Counted from the first letter of the stretch, positions 17,082 through 26,107 are shown. The stretch is 64,000 bases of DNA from an uncultured Burkholderiales bacterium (GCA_937891045.1 CALBEV010000187.1:1-64000); one strand, 5' to 3'. A program made the numbers and translations. Notes: generated from the sequence alone by a model not told the origin.

Positions 17082-19106
17082 TCAGTTGGCCGGTGCGCTG
17101 TCTTTGCGCGGGAAGGGCGGCAGCACCTGGTCGTTGGGCACCGGCAGCACCGGTGTTTCGGGTTTGTCGGCGTCTTTTTGCAGGCCTTGCATTTGCTCGT
17201 AGCGGCCGCTGCTCAGCACCTCGGCGCTGTTGTCGTCGCGCACCACCACCGGGCGCAAGAAGATCATCAGGTTGGTTTTGTTGCGGCTGCGGCTTTCATT
17301 GCGAAACAAATTGCCAAAGAAGGGCATGTCGCCCAAACCGGGCACTTGCTGGCGGCTGTCTTCGTAGTTGTCAGAGAGCAAACCACCCAGCACCACCACC
17401 GCACCGTCGGCGACCAAGATGTTGGATTCGATCGAGCGTTTGTTGGTGACCAGCCCGTCGATGTCTTTGCGCGAACTGTTGACGCTGGACACCTCTTGGT
17501 AAATGGTCAGCTTGACCGTGCCGGTGTCGCTGATTTGCGGCTTCACCTTCAAGGTCAAGCCCACGTCTTTGCGTTCCACGGTTTGAAACGGATTCACCGA
17601 GCCGCTGTTGCTGTTGTTGCTGGTGTATTGGCCGGTGACGAAGGGCACGTTTTGACCGACAACGATCTTGGCTTCTTCGTTGTCCAAGGTCAGCAAAGAG
17701 GGCCGCGACAAGATGTTGCTGCCGCCATTGGTTTGCAAGAAATTGGCCAGCGAGGTCATGATGTACCTGCCGTCAATTTTGCGGGCGCTGCCAATGTTGA
17801 GACCTTGCGACACACCGGCTGCGCTGGGGTTGCTGCTGAGCGACAGCAAATTGTTGGTGGCGAAATTGGTGCCCAACACACCCACATTGGCGGCGCTGCT
17901 GCTGCCCATCAGGTTTTGCCACTGAATGCCAAATTGAGATTCTTTCGCCGAGTCCACTTCCACAATCAAACTCTCCACCAGCACTTGGGCACGGCGTTGA
18001 TCGAGCGAATCGATAACCGCCCGCAGCTGGCGGTATTGCGGCTCGGGGGCGGAAATGATGAGCGAGTTGGTGGCGGCATCGGCCTGGATTTGCCCGCCGG
18101 TGCTGGGCAGGTTGGACAAGGCACTGGCGCTGCTGGCGCTGCTGGCGCTACCTGAGGGCGAGGCCGCCGGTGTGGGTGTCAGGCTGCTGGCCGCACTGCC
18201 GCTGTTGGCGCTCATGGCAGCGCGCAAGGTGTTGGCCAGTTTGGTGGCGTCGGCATTTTTCAAATACACCACATGGATGTTGCCGTTGGCCAGTTCGCTG
18301 CCCGGGCGGTCCAATTTTTCAATCAAAGAGCGCACTTGCGCTTGCTTGGCCGGGTTGGCCGAGCGCACGATGATGGCGTTGCTGCGGGCCTCGGCCAAGA
18401 TGCTGGTTTTGTAGCCGGTGTCGGCTTGGCCAGCCGCAGCGGCTGCGCCACCCGTCTCCACCAAACGGGACAGCAGCGCGGCCATGTCACTGGCGATGGC
18501 GTGTTTGAGGGGTATCACTTCCACATCGGTGGCATTGGCCACGTCCAGCGCCGCGATGATTTTGCCCAAGCGTTGCAGGTTGTCGGCGTAGTCGGTGATC
18601 ACCAGTGCGTTCGAGCCTGGTGTCACATTGATGGTGTTGTTCGGGCTGATGAGCGGGCGCAACACGGCCACCAAATTGTTGGCGTTTTCGTGGTTGAGCT
18701 TGAAGATTTGCGTCATCACCTGCGCGTTGTTCGGTGTGCCTTTGGCCACCACCGCGTCTTGGCCGCCTTGCAATTTCGCTTCGGCCTCGGGCACCACCTT
18801 GAACAAGCCCTGGGTTTCAATCACGGCAAAGCCTTGCAAGCGCAGCAACGCCAAAAATTGGTTCCAGGCCACTTGCGCCGACACCGGTTTGTCGGTGCTG
18901 AGGGTGATGGTGCCTTTCACACGCGGGTCCACCACCAGGCTGCGTTTGGTCAAACCGGCCAAGGTACGGGCCACGGCTTCAATCTCGGCATTCACAAAAT
19001 TCAAGGTGATGGGCGCTGCGGCTCGTTTGGTTTGCGCCCAAACGGGGGCGCTCAAACCCATGCTGGCCATCAGCAAACAAGCGATCGTGGTGTGTCGGTT
19101 CAACAT
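17082..19106 (-). CDS. gspD: type II secretion outer-membrane secretin GspD
   Basis: About 674 residues with a Sec signal peptide (MLNRHTTIACLLMASMGLSAPVWAQ). N0-N3 domains follow, including FVNAEIEAVARTLAGLTKRSLVVDPRVKG and repeats with ITDYADNLQRLGKIIAALD. A Ser/Ala-rich linker of about 35 residues sits in N3, then the secretin core with LSRPSLLTLDNEEAKIVVGQNVPFVTGQ and VGLTLKVKPQIS. The ATG at 19106 fits the signal peptide and follows a GGGGATG stretch; ATGs at 19112 and 19118 are also possible. It forms the outer-membrane channel. Confidence 0.93.
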   Translation of the reverse strand: MLNRHTTIACLLMASMGLSAPVWAQTKRAAAPITLNFVNAEIEAVARTLAGLTKRSLVVDPRVKGTITLSTDKPVSAQVAWNQFLALLRLQGFAVIETQGLFKVVPEAEAKLQGGQDAVVAKGTPNNAQVMTQIFKLNHENANNLVAVLRPLISPNNTINVTPGSNALVITDYADNLQRLGKIIAALDVANATDVEVIPLKHAIASDMAALLSRLVETGGAAAAAGQADTGYKTSILAEARSNAIIVRSANPAKQAQVRSLIEKLDRPGSELANGNIHVVYLKNADATKLANTLRAAMSANSGSAASSLTPTPAASPSGSASSASSASALSNLPSTGGQIQADAATNSLIISAPEPQYRQLRAVIDSLDQRRAQVLVESLIVEVDSAKESQFGIQWQNLMGSSSAANVGVLGTNFATNNLLSLSSNPSAAGVSQGLNIGSARKIDGRYIMTSLANFLQTNGGSNILSRPSLLTLDNEEAKIVVGQNVPFVTGQYTSNNSNSGSVNPFQTVERKDVGLTLKVKPQISDTGTVKLTIYQEVSSVNSSRKDIDGLVTNKRSIESNILVADGAVVVLGGLLSDNYEDSRQQVPGLGDMPFFGNLFRNESRSRNKTNLMIFLRPVVVRDDNSAEVLSSGRYEQMQGLQKDADKPETPVLPVPNDQVLPPFPRKDSAPAN

Positions 19107-19108
19107 GC

Positions 19109-19879
19109 TCATCCCCATCTCAAAACAGTTCGGTTGCCCAGGCGCTGACCCAGCACGCCCAGCAAATTGGCCAGCGCGGTTTCATGGCCGGTGTTGGCCC
19201 GCGCTTCGCCTTCAAAAGAAAAACCGCGTGCGCCAAAAGCGCCGCGTCCTTGCATCAACAACTTGCCTTCGGTGGTGGCCAGCACCAAGCTGGGCTGCGC
19301 CCCGCCTTGCAAACGCAGGCTGTAACTGCCCAAGGGCTTGACCGTGGACAAGCCCGACGACAAGCCTTGCAGTTGCAATTGGGCGCTGCCTTCCAACACC
19401 GCTTGGGGCTGCTGACCGCGCCAAGTCCAACTGAGTTGTTGGCTTTGCAACTGCAACACGCCGTTCAAGGCCAAGGTGTTCCAAGGCGCTCCCAAGCCCG
19501 ACAGCCATTGTGCAGGCCAGACACTGCGCGGCGACACCAGCGACACCTGCAGGCCCAGCCACACCGGTTGCAACTGCAACAACACCGGCTGCGGTGTGCA
19601 GCAAGCCGCGTCCAGCGTGAGTTGCAAGCCGTTCCACTGCGGGCGCAGTTGCCAATGCAAACGCTGGGGCAAGGCCAAGGCGTCTTGACCGCCCGGCCCA
19701 CTGGTCAGCACCCATTGGGCGTGGCCCTGCCAGACCGTGCCTTGCGCATCGCGCAGCTGCACATGGCCACGGCTGGCGGCGTTCACACCGATTGCCAGCC
19801 ATTGCGCGGGTGCATGCAAGACCACCGCCAGCAGCAAGCCCAGCGCCATGCCCCAGGTGGAAAAGCGGGCGGTCTTCAT
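19109..19879 (-). CDS. gspN: type II secretion protein GspN
   Basis: 256-residue GspN-type protein with one N-terminal membrane segment (GMALGLLLAVVLHAPAQWLA) and a periplasmic beta-rich domain. The GspN pattern is seen in RGHVQLRDAQGTVWQGHAQWVLTSGPGG, and a conserved LQGGAQPSLVLATTEGKLLMQGRG near the C-terminus. GspN is an accessory T2SS component whose exact role is not settled. It overlaps gspM by ATGA and ends at the start of gspD. Confidence 0.85.
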   Translation of the reverse strand: MKTARFSTWGMALGLLLAVVLHAPAQWLAIGVNAASRGHVQLRDAQGTVWQGHAQWVLTSGPGGQDALALPQRLHWQLRPQWNGLQLTLDAACCTPQPVLLQLQPVWLGLQVSLVSPRSVWPAQWLSGLGAPWNTLALNGVLQLQSQQLSWTWRGQQPQAVLEGSAQLQLQGLSSGLSTVKPLGSYSLRLQGGAQPSLVLATTEGKLLMQGRGAFGARGFSFEGEARANTGHETALANLLGVLGQRLGNRTVLRWG

Positions 19880-20346
19880 GGTTTGTTGGGCAGTGCGAAC
19901 ACCAACTGCCCCTCCCAGCCTGCGGGTTTGAATTGCGTGTGCGCCTCTTGCACTTTGGCATGGGCTTGGCTGCGGGCCTGCGTCAGCAGCTCAGCCAAAG
20001 CCTGTGGGCTGAGGGCTTTGAAGTCGAGCGTGACACGTTCGCCTTGGCGGTTGAATTTGACTTGGCCGCCCAAGGCTTGGGCCATTTGTTGCAGGCTTTG
20101 CGCGGCTTGCTCGGGGCTGATGCGGGTTTGCTGGCGCAGTTGCTGGGCTTGTTGTTGCAAGGCTTGCATCTGCGCGGTTTGTTGCGCCAAGCGAGCGCGT
20201 TGTGCACCACTGCTTTGCAGCACCTGCAGGGCAGGCGACACCGCCCATTGCCACACTACAAACGCGACCACCAAACCCAGCGCCCACTGGATGCCGATTT
20301 GTTCGCGCGGGCTGCGTTGAGACAACCAAGTGTGCCAAGCGTTCAT
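19876..20346 (-). CDS. gspM: type II secretion protein GspM
   Basis: 156 residues: a short cytoplasmic N-terminus, one membrane helix (IQWALGLVVAFVVWQWAVSPAL), a Gln-rich coiled coil (residues about 45-80), and a periplasmic ferredoxin-like domain (VKFNRQGERVTLDFKALSPQALAELLTQAR). GspM partners with GspL at the inner membrane. The frame stays open further upstream, but the ATG at 20346 gives the 4-bp overlap with gspL seen throughout this operon. Confidence 0.88.
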   Translation of the reverse strand: MNAWHTWLSQRSPREQIGIQWALGLVVAFVVWQWAVSPALQVLQSSGAQRARLAQQTAQMQALQQQAQQLRQQTRISPEQAAQSLQQMAQALGGQVKFNRQGERVTLDFKALSPQALAELLTQARSQAHAKVQEAHTQFKPAGWEGQLVFALPNKP

Positions 20347-21524
20347 GGCTTGGCCTCGGTGCGCAACACGGCTTGGTTGCCGTCCATGCGGAATTGGTAG
20401 CCCAACTCGGGCCAAGGCACTTGCGACAGTGTTTGCAAGGTGTTGGCAGGCACATCGGTCAGGCGCAACTCACCCAAGCGGTAGTCGAGTTTGGCGGGGG
20501 GCGTGTGGTCGGGCCAATGCGCCGACAAGGTTTGCAGCATGGCATCCATGTCAGCGGTTTGCGGCAGGCCTGCGCCTTGTTGCAGTGCCTGCACTTCGCG
20601 TTGCATTTGCAGCGGGGCATCCACCACCACCGTCACTTTGGGGAAGCTGTCTTTCAAAATGTGCGTCAATGCCGCTTGTTGTTGGCTGAGGGCGGCTTGT
20701 TCGCGCCAAGCCCACGCATTCAAGCCGACGAGTTGCACCAGCACCAAGGCTAAGAAACCACGCCGAACGCTGTGCCATTCGGGGCCGTGCCACAGGCTGC
20801 GCCAAGCCTGTTGCAACCAGCGTTGGCCGCGCAAGCGGCTGTTTTGCGCCCACTCGCCTTGCGCCATGTTCCATTCCGAAGACGCGGCTTGCAACCAGCG
20901 TTGCTGCTCGGTTTGAAGCTGGGCAGGCTGTTCGCTCCAGCGGTTGGCGTGTTCGGCCACCGAGGGCTCGGCCCACACAGCGGCATTGGAGAAATTGGCC
21001 ACCGGGGCCGCGGCCGTGGCTTGGGGCGGCAAACGCCACACCGTGTCGGCTTGAGAAAGCAGGGCTTGCAGCTGGCCGTTGTCGTTCAACAAGTGCAAAG
21101 CAGGCGCATCGCTGGTTTGCAATTCAGGCACCAAGCGTTGCACCCGCACACCAGCGGCTTGCAACGGGGCCAGGGCTTGGCGCAACCACGCTTTGGCACA
21201 GGCCAACACCAACACTGGGCCACCTTGGCGCAGGGCTTTGCCCGAAGCCGGCGACAACACCAAATGCATGTCTTGCGGGTCTTGCAGCAACTGCTCTTCC
21301 AACAGGCTTTCCAACACGGCGTTGCTGCGTTGGCCGACGCTGGGTGGCAGGTTCACGGTGTGCCAAGACAGCACTTGCCAAGGCACCACGGCCACCACCT
21401 CGCCGCTGCTGTGCGGCAGTTGTGGGGCCGAGGCTTGGCCACTGCCCGACACACTCAAGCCATCGGCGCTGACCACAAACTCAAGCGTGGTGCTGTGTAG
21501 AGGGGAGAGGTGGATGATCAGCAT
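20343..21524 (-). CDS. gspL: type II secretion protein GspL
   Basis: 393 residues: a cytoplasmic actin-like domain that binds GspE (MLIIHLSPLHSTTLEFVV, VPWQVLSWHTVNLP, then DPQDMHLVLSPASG), a membrane helix near residue 255 (GFLALVLVQLVGLNAWAW), and a small periplasmic domain. The start is the ATG at 21524, 8 codons into the open frame, because it overlaps the gspK stop. It links the ATPase to the pseudopilus platform. Confidence 0.88.
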   Translation of the reverse strand: MLIIHLSPLHSTTLEFVVSADGLSVSGSGQASAPQLPHSSGEVVAVVPWQVLSWHTVNLPPSVGQRSNAVLESLLEEQLLQDPQDMHLVLSPASGKALRQGGPVLVLACAKAWLRQALAPLQAAGVRVQRLVPELQTSDAPALHLLNDNGQLQALLSQADTVWRLPPQATAAAPVANFSNAAVWAEPSVAEHANRWSEQPAQLQTEQQRWLQAASSEWNMAQGEWAQNSRLRGQRWLQQAWRSLWHGPEWHSVRRGFLALVLVQLVGLNAWAWREQAALSQQQAALTHILKDSFPKVTVVVDAPLQMQREVQALQQGAGLPQTADMDAMLQTLSAHWPDHTPPAKLDYRLGELRLTDVPANTLQTLSQVPWPELGYQFRMDGNQAVLRTEAKP

Positions 21525-22561
21525 GGCGGCTCGATTGTAGAGAGGCACCCTGGTTCACCCAGCAATGGCCGCACTTCACGCCAAACCGTTTTGGTCTCCA
21601 CGCCATCGCGCACCACCAAGGCGCGTTGCAGCACGCTCACTTCGTTTTGCCGCAACTGGCCCACCACCTCGAAATAGCGGGTGTTGACACTGTGTCGGCT
21701 GTCGCTCAAACCGAGGGTGTCTGCACCCATGCGGCTGCGCAGGTTTTCTAAATTCTCAAACGGTTGCTTGTTGCGCTCGCGCACCCAGTTTTGCGCGGCA
21801 GCCAAGTTCAAACCCGGCACACTGGCCGACAGCACCTCGGCGCTGGCGGTGTTGATGTTCACCGGCGTGGCGCTGGGCAAGACCGTGATGTAGGGCGACA
21901 AACGCGCCAAACTGCGCGGGCTGATGCCCAGCCAGCCGAGTTGTTCCAAGCGCTGTGGTGGCAGCGGCGCATTCAGCTTGGGGGTGGTTTGCAGTGCCGC
22001 CTCCAAAGCCTTGGCCCAGGCCAGCAACTCTGCCTCGGGCAGGTTCAAGAGTTGGTACAGCCGCACAAAACTGCGCAACTCGGCGCTGTTCAAGCTGCCA
22101 CCTGTCACCAAATTGGCCACATTCAACCGCGCTTGCATGTCGCTGATGCGCCCCGACAAAAACACCTGCTCGGCCAAGTTGTCGCGCAGCGTGAGCGTGC
22201 CGCCTGGTGCAGCGGCCAAAAAGCTTGACAAACGCGCTTCCCGCAAAGGCGTGGCCCACGGCTCGGCCAAGTGGTCGGTGTTGCCGGATCGACCGTCTTC
22301 GCGCAGCACCACCCGCGACCAGTCTTGGGCGCCCACCAACAGCCAATGCGCTTGTTGCGCATCGCGTTCGGCGGTTTCCACCGACAGGGTTCGCCACTGT
22401 TGCCAAAGGGCAGACGAGGCCAGCACGGCAATCAAGGCCACGGTCAGCAATGCCATCAGCAGGGCTGCACCCTTTTGCGTGCGCGTTCGATTCGCAGGCT
22501 GTCCCTGGGTCGCAGCCAATGGCTTGAACCTGCATGAGATGGCTGGCAGGGTGGGCTTCAT
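21518..22561 (-). CDS. gspK: type II secretion minor pseudopilin GspK
   Basis: 347 residues. A long basic leader is followed by the prepilin-like segment KGAALLMALLTVALIAVLASSALWQQW. GspK differs from other pseudopilins in lacking the Glu at +5, as here. The large alpha domain (LLAWAKALEAALQT, LEQLGWLGISPRSLARLSPYITVLP) and VNINTASAEVLSASVPGL are typical. It caps the pseudopilus tip with GspI and GspJ. Overlaps gspJ by ATGA. Confidence 0.92.
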   Translation of the reverse strand: MKPTLPAISCRFKPLAATQGQPANRTRTQKGAALLMALLTVALIAVLASSALWQQWRTLSVETAERDAQQAHWLLVGAQDWSRVVLREDGRSGNTDHLAEPWATPLREARLSSFLAAAPGGTLTLRDNLAEQVFLSGRISDMQARLNVANLVTGGSLNSAELRSFVRLYQLLNLPEAELLAWAKALEAALQTTPKLNAPLPPQRLEQLGWLGISPRSLARLSPYITVLPSATPVNINTASAEVLSASVPGLNLAAAQNWVRERNKQPFENLENLRSRMGADTLGLSDSRHSVNTRYFEVVGQLRQNEVSVLQRALVVRDGVETKTVWREVRPLLGEPGCLSTIEPPC

Positions 22562-23352
22562 CTATTGCCTGCCCCACCCCGATTCGGGTTGAAGTCGGGC
22601 CGCACCCAGTCGAGGGTCAGGGCCCCTTGGTCCATGCTGTTGTTGGTGTTCGCCTTGTTTGTGTTGCTGTTGCCGGTGTCGAGTTGCAGCACCATGCGAA
22701 TCGCATCGGGGGTTTTCAGCAGCGCTTGGGTTTGTTGGCCATCGCTGCTGAGCGGATTGGCCCAAGCGTTGTCCCGCAAATAAAACACCTGCCAACTGCC
22801 CGCGGGCATCAGCTTGGCCTCTTGCTGCAGGGCTTGGCTGCTGGGGTTTTGGCCCCATTGCGCGGCCTCGCTCCAGGCTTGATCGATTTGTGCGCGGTTG
22901 CGTAAATCAGCTGATTGCCAGCGACGCCATTGGCCATCCCGCACGGTCCACGCCGTCACCAGCAAGCCCGCATCTTGGCCCTGCGGCAGCGGCGTGCTGC
23001 TGCGACGCAGCAAGCGCATCACCCGGCCGTCCCAAGACAGCGAACTGCCGCCCAAGACACCGGGCAGGGTTTGCATGGAAAGCAAGTCGGCCCGCCATTG
23101 CGACAAACCCATTTGCGCGGCAGCCACGCTGTCGATGCGAGCCTGGGTGCTGTCGCGGGTGAGCATCATGGTGTCCAGGCCGCGCCAACTCAGCACAGCC
23201 AGCACCGCCATCAAGGCCAAGCCGACCAAGAGTTCCACCAAGGTGAAGCCGGATTGTTTGAAAGAAGCGTTGCTGGGCTTTGCCGCCAACGCCCATGCGG
23301 CTGGCTTGTTGGCGCAAGCTGGGTGCTGTGGGTTTGAAGGGGGCTTGTGCAT
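22558..23352 (-). CDS. gspJ: type II secretion minor pseudopilin GspJ
   Basis: 264 residues. After a leader of about 34 residues comes the type IV prepilin site G|FTLVELLVGLALMAVLAVLSW, with Glu at +5. The rest is the GspJ beta domain (MGLSQWRADL, GLLVTAWTVRDGQWRRW, QVFYLRDNAWANPLSS). The leader is longer than usual; a downstream start is possible but lacks a better ribosome site. Part of the pseudopilus tip complex. Confidence 0.9.
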   Translation of the reverse strand: MHKPPSNPQHPACANKPAAWALAAKPSNASFKQSGFTLVELLVGLALMAVLAVLSWRGLDTMMLTRDSTQARIDSVAAAQMGLSQWRADLLSMQTLPGVLGGSSLSWDGRVMRLLRRSSTPLPQGQDAGLLVTAWTVRDGQWRRWQSADLRNRAQIDQAWSEAAQWGQNPSSQALQQEAKLMPAGSWQVFYLRDNAWANPLSSDGQQTQALLKTPDAIRMVLQLDTGNSNTNKANTNNSMDQGALTLDWVRPDFNPNRGGAGNR

Positions 23353-23353
23353 C

Positions 23354-23779
23354 TTAAAAACGCCCTAGCACCGTGGTGATGCGCAGCACCGGCGTTTGCG
23401 CGTCCATCACTTGTGCATCCACACGTCTGAATGAAGGGTTGGGCGTGGTCGCCACCGTGAGCACCACCTTGAATTTGAATTGCGCTTGCGGGCAGTCCAG
23501 GCTTTGCTCGCCCACGTTGGCGAACTGCGGCGAGACGCGCAACTGGTGCAAGGCGTTGTCAGCACACACCTGCGCCAACAACACCTGCCATTGGCGCTGG
23601 GCATTGCCGGTCATGCTGGAAGCGGCCCGCAAACCCGCCATGAGGCTGATGGACAAAATGGCCAGCGCCACCAACACCTCGATCAGCGTGAAGCCCCAAG
23701 CCTGCACGTGTGAATTACCGGGGCGCAGGCCTCTTCCATGGCGCGCCGCTGGCGGCATGCAGCGAGCTTGCGGGGTCAT
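23354..23779 (-). CDS. gspI: type II secretion minor pseudopilin GspI
   Basis: 141 residues. The prepilin motif WG|FTLIEVLVALAILSISLMAGLRA begins near residue 28, and GspI-typical QWQVLLAQVCADNALHQLRV follows. The ATG at 23779 overlaps the gspH stop by 4 bp and is preferred to the frame's longer extension, which would overlap gspH deeply. Confidence 0.9.
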   Translation of the reverse strand: MTPQARCMPPAARHGRGLRPGNSHVQAWGFTLIEVLVALAILSISLMAGLRAASSMTGNAQRQWQVLLAQVCADNALHQLRVSPQFANVGEQSLDCPQAQFKFKVVLTVATTPNPSFRRVDAQVMDAQTPVLRITTVLGRF

Positions 23780-24237
23780 GGCTGCACCTTGAAGGCTTGC
23801 ACACCATCGCTTTTCAGCAGCAGGCTGCCGCCATTGAGCATCAGCTGAAACTGCATGGCCGCTTGCACCGGTTCGGCGCTGATCACCCATTCAGCGGGCT
23901 GCACCTCGGTGCCGGGGTGCAGCCAGGTCATGGTTTGCAGCGGTGGGCCTTGCAGCGGCAGGCTGCGCAGCGTGAAGCCTTGCGCATCACTGCGCCACAC
24001 CATGGGCGTACTGCGGCTGCGGGCTTGGGCTTTGGCGTTTTCCAACACCGCGACCAAGCGGTCGGCTTCTTGGTTGAGTTTTTGTTGCGGGGCGTCGCGC
24101 AAGCTCAGCACCACCAAGCTGCTGCCAATGGCCACCAAGGCCATCACCACCAGCAACTCGATCAGCGTGAAGCCTTGTTGGCGCGGCTTGTTTGAAATCA
24201 TGGGGCGCTGGCTGCCAACTGGCAAGGTGATGCGCAT
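23776..24237 (-). CDS. gspH: type II secretion minor pseudopilin GspH
   Basis: 153 residues with prepilin site QG|FTLIELLVVMALVAIGSSLVVLSL near residue 22 and the GspH core (LNQEADRLVAVLENAKAQARSRSTPMVWRSDAQGF). It sits 23 bp after gspG. An in-frame ATG at 24201 (MISNKPRQQ) would give a shorter leader and is an equally possible start. Confidence 0.9.
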   Translation of the reverse strand: MRITLPVGSQRPMISNKPRQQGFTLIELLVVMALVAIGSSLVVLSLRDAPQQKLNQEADRLVAVLENAKAQARSRSTPMVWRSDAQGFTLRSLPLQGPPLQTMTWLHPGTEVQPAEWVISAEPVQAAMQFQLMLNGGSLLLKSDGVQAFKVQP

Positions 24238-24260
24238 GAAGCGTCAGCGCAAGGGCCGCG

Positions 24261-24713
24261 TCATTCCCAACTGCCGATGTCGGCGTTTTTGCCTTCGCCA
24301 CCGGCTTGGCCATCCGCGCCAAAGGACAGCACATCCACCTCGCCTTTGAGGCCCGGGTTCATGAACTGGTAGGGGCGGCCCCAGGGGTCGTTGGGCAGTT
24401 TGTCCACATAGGGCTTCCAATTGGTGGGGATGGCGCCCACCGTGGGCTTGGCCACCAAAGCCGCCAGGCCTTGCTCGGCGCTGGGGTACTGCTGGTTGTC
24501 CAAGCGGTACAGCTTCAAGGCTTGCATCAGGTTGTTCACATCGGTGCGGGCGGCGGTGGCGCGGGCATCATCGGCGCGGTTCAACACATTCGGCACGATC
24601 AGCGCAGCCAAGACGCCAATGATGACCAGCACCACCATCAACTCGATCAGCGTGAAGCCGCGCTGAGGCGTCGTGATGCGTGGGTTGGAAGTGGCTTGAG
24701 CGGCGTGGGTCAT
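24261..24713 (-). CDS. gspG: type II secretion major pseudopilin GspG
   Basis: 150 residues, with the major pseudopilin pattern RG|FTLIELMVVLVIIGVLAALIVPNVLNRADDARATAARTD, the YRLDNQQYPSAEQGL loop, and the calcium-site region WGRPYQFMNPGLKGEVDVLSFGADGQAGGEG. It is the first gene of the minus-strand gsp operon, divergent from gspC with 44 bp between them. The ATG at 24713 is chosen; the longer frame would run into the divergent promoter. Confidence 0.95.
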   Translation of the reverse strand: MTHAAQATSNPRITTPQRGFTLIELMVVLVIIGVLAALIVPNVLNRADDARATAARTDVNNLMQALKLYRLDNQQYPSAEQGLAALVAKPTVGAIPTNWKPYVDKLPNDPWGRPYQFMNPGLKGEVDVLSFGADGQAGGEGKNADIGSWE

Positions 24714-24757
24714 GGTGTTTTTCGCTTGAGAGAGACAGCCTGCATGATAATGCGCCG

Positions 24758-25345
24758 ATGCGTCAATCCATCGCCTCTTCCCACTCTTCAGCGCTGCCCG
24801 TTTGGGCTGCGCCCGCTGCAAGTTTTTTGGTGTGGGCGGCTGCCACCGCCTCCTTGGTGGCCTGGGGTTTGGCGTTTTGGCCGGGCGATGGCCGACCCTT
24901 GGCCAACAATGTGTCCATGGATACCGCCAGCAACCGAGCAGGTGTCAGCAACGCGAACTTGGCAGCAGCTGGCAAGGGCATAGCTGCAAACACATCCAGC
25001 TTGGGTTCCGCTAACAGCAGTGCAGACACATCAACAGCAGATTTAGGCAAGGTTTTGGGAGCCAGCACCGCAGTCCAAGTAGAACCCGCCGCCCCCAGCT
25101 TGGTCAGTCGCTTGGCCTTGCTGGGCATTGCCAAACGCGGCAAAGAATTTTCAGCACTCATCGCCGTGGACGGCCAAGCCGCCAAGCCCTTTGCCAAAGG
25201 CGCCGAAGTGTTGCCCGGCTTGGTGTTGCAAAACGTGAGCTTGCAACAAGCCAGCTTGGGGGCCAGCATCAGCAGCGCAGCGCAAATCCAGTTGGACATG
25301 CCCAAGCGGGCCGAGCCTGCCAGGGGTGTTATTGATAAGCCTTAG
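24758..25345 (+). CDS. gspC: GspC-like type II secretion protein
   Basis: 195 residues: a membrane helix near residues 20-42 (FLVWAAATASLVAWGLAF), a Ser/Ala/Asn-rich linker, and a small homology-region domain (LVSRLALLGIAKRGKEFSALIAVDGQAAKPFAKGAEVLPGLVLQNV). There is no PDZ domain after it. This is the short GspC form seen in several Burkholderiales, and its place next to gspG supports the call. GspC bridges the secretin and the inner-membrane platform. The start is the ATG at 24758. Confidence 0.8.
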   Translation: MRQSIASSHSSALPVWAAPAASFLVWAAATASLVAWGLAFWPGDGRPLANNVSMDTASNRAGVSNANLAAAGKGIAANTSSLGSANSSADTSTADLGKVLGASTAVQVEPAAPSLVSRLALLGIAKRGKEFSALIAVDGQAAKPFAKGAEVLPGLVLQNVSLQQASLGASISSAAQIQLDMPKRAEPARGVIDKP

Positions 25346-25362
25346 TTTGCTATACAGAGTTG

Positions 25363-25686
25363 TTACACCAACTTGATTTGTAGTTTTTTCCCGCAGGCTT
25401 GGGCGTAACGGCGCAGTGTTTTCAAGGAAGGCGAATAGTCCTCTTTGATCAAACTCGATTCAATGCGAGCCAACACGGGTTGGCTCACGCCCATGCGCAA
25501 AGCGACATCGGCTTGCGTCAATCCAGCCTCTTTTCTGGCAGCCAATAACGCCTTGAGTTGATCAAACTCTTCCGCAAGATCAGCGTAGGTTTGTTTGAAC
25601 TCCGGATCCTTCGCGGACTTCTTGGCGGCTGATTTCTGAGGGCTGAAGGGAATCGGCTTGAATGTGCTGTCTTTAGAAGTTTTCAT
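25363..25686 (-). CDS. XRE-family antitoxin
   Basis: 107 residues. The N-terminus is basic and disordered-looking. The C-terminal half is a Cro/C1 helix-turn-helix: LLAARKEAGLTQADVALRMGVSQPVLARIESSLI, followed by SPSLKTLRRYAQACGKKLQIKLV. It overlaps the toxin gene by 14 bp, in the toxin-first order of HigBA-like systems. It probably neutralises the toxin and represses the pair. Confidence 0.88.
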   Translation of the reverse strand: MKTSKDSTFKPIPFSPQKSAAKKSAKDPEFKQTYADLAEEFDQLKALLAARKEAGLTQADVALRMGVSQPVLARIESSLIKEDYSPSLKTLRRYAQACGKKLQIKLV

Positions 25687-26005
25687 CTTGCACTACTTTC
25701 AGTCTAGAAATCGCCATTTTTAAATCCTTGTCTTGTGTGGTCTGGGTCTTCTTGATGAACCCATGCAGAACAACAATTCGTTGACCTTTCAGGCAGCAAT
25801 ACATCGCTCTTGCAATGCCTTCTTGGCCGTGGGCTCGAATTTCAAACAATCCGCGTCCCATGGCTCGTGTGTATGGCAAGCCAAGATCAGGGCCAGAAAT
25901 TTGCATTTGCTCGGTGATCCTCAAAAAACTGGCGTAGATGCCTTTGGGCCAAGCCTCAATGGTTTGCTGAACTTTTTGATTGAAGAAGAAAAGTTTATAT
26001 TGCAA
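25673..26005 (-). CDS. RelE/HigB-family toxin (Gp49-like)
   Basis: 110 residues of the phage Gp49-like/HigB type: KVQQTIEAWPKGIYASFLRITEQMQISGPDLGLPYTRAMGRGLFEIRAHGQEGIARAMYC, then IVVLHGFIKKTQTTQDKDLKMAISRL. Such toxins cleave mRNA at the ribosome. The conserved F-x-K-K-T-x-K/T end is present. The start is TTG at 26005, chosen because relatives begin M-x-YKL; a TATAAT box lies directly against it, so the true start or promoter is uncertain. Confidence 0.85.
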   Translation of the reverse strand: MQYKLFFFNQKVQQTIEAWPKGIYASFLRITEQMQISGPDLGLPYTRAMGRGLFEIRAHGQEGIARAMYCCLKGQRIVVLHGFIKKTQTTQDKDLKMAISRLKVVQDENF

Positions 26006-26024
26006 ATTATAGCCTCTAAGCTAT
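26006..26024 (-). promoter_or_regulatory. TATAAT box with overlapping palindrome, TA promoter
   Basis: On the minus strand TATAAT (26006-26011) abuts the toxin's TTG codon. It overlaps the palindrome ATAGC-N6-GCTAT (26009-26024), a plausible operator for the XRE antitoxin. No good -35 box was found. Confidence 0.4.
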
Positions 26025-26037
26025 GACTTATCTGTTG

Positions 26038-26067
26038 AAAAAACCCACCTCGTTGCCGAGGTGGGTT
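26038..26067 (-). terminator. Rho-independent terminator of porin 26108-27265
   Basis: On the minus strand: AACCCACCTCG, loop GCAA, CGAGGTGGGTT, then six T. An 11-bp perfect stem, 40 bp after the porin stop. Confidence 0.88.
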
Positions 26068-26107
26068 CGCGTTACAAACCTCAAACTGGCAAAAGCCAGC
26101 GTCGAGA

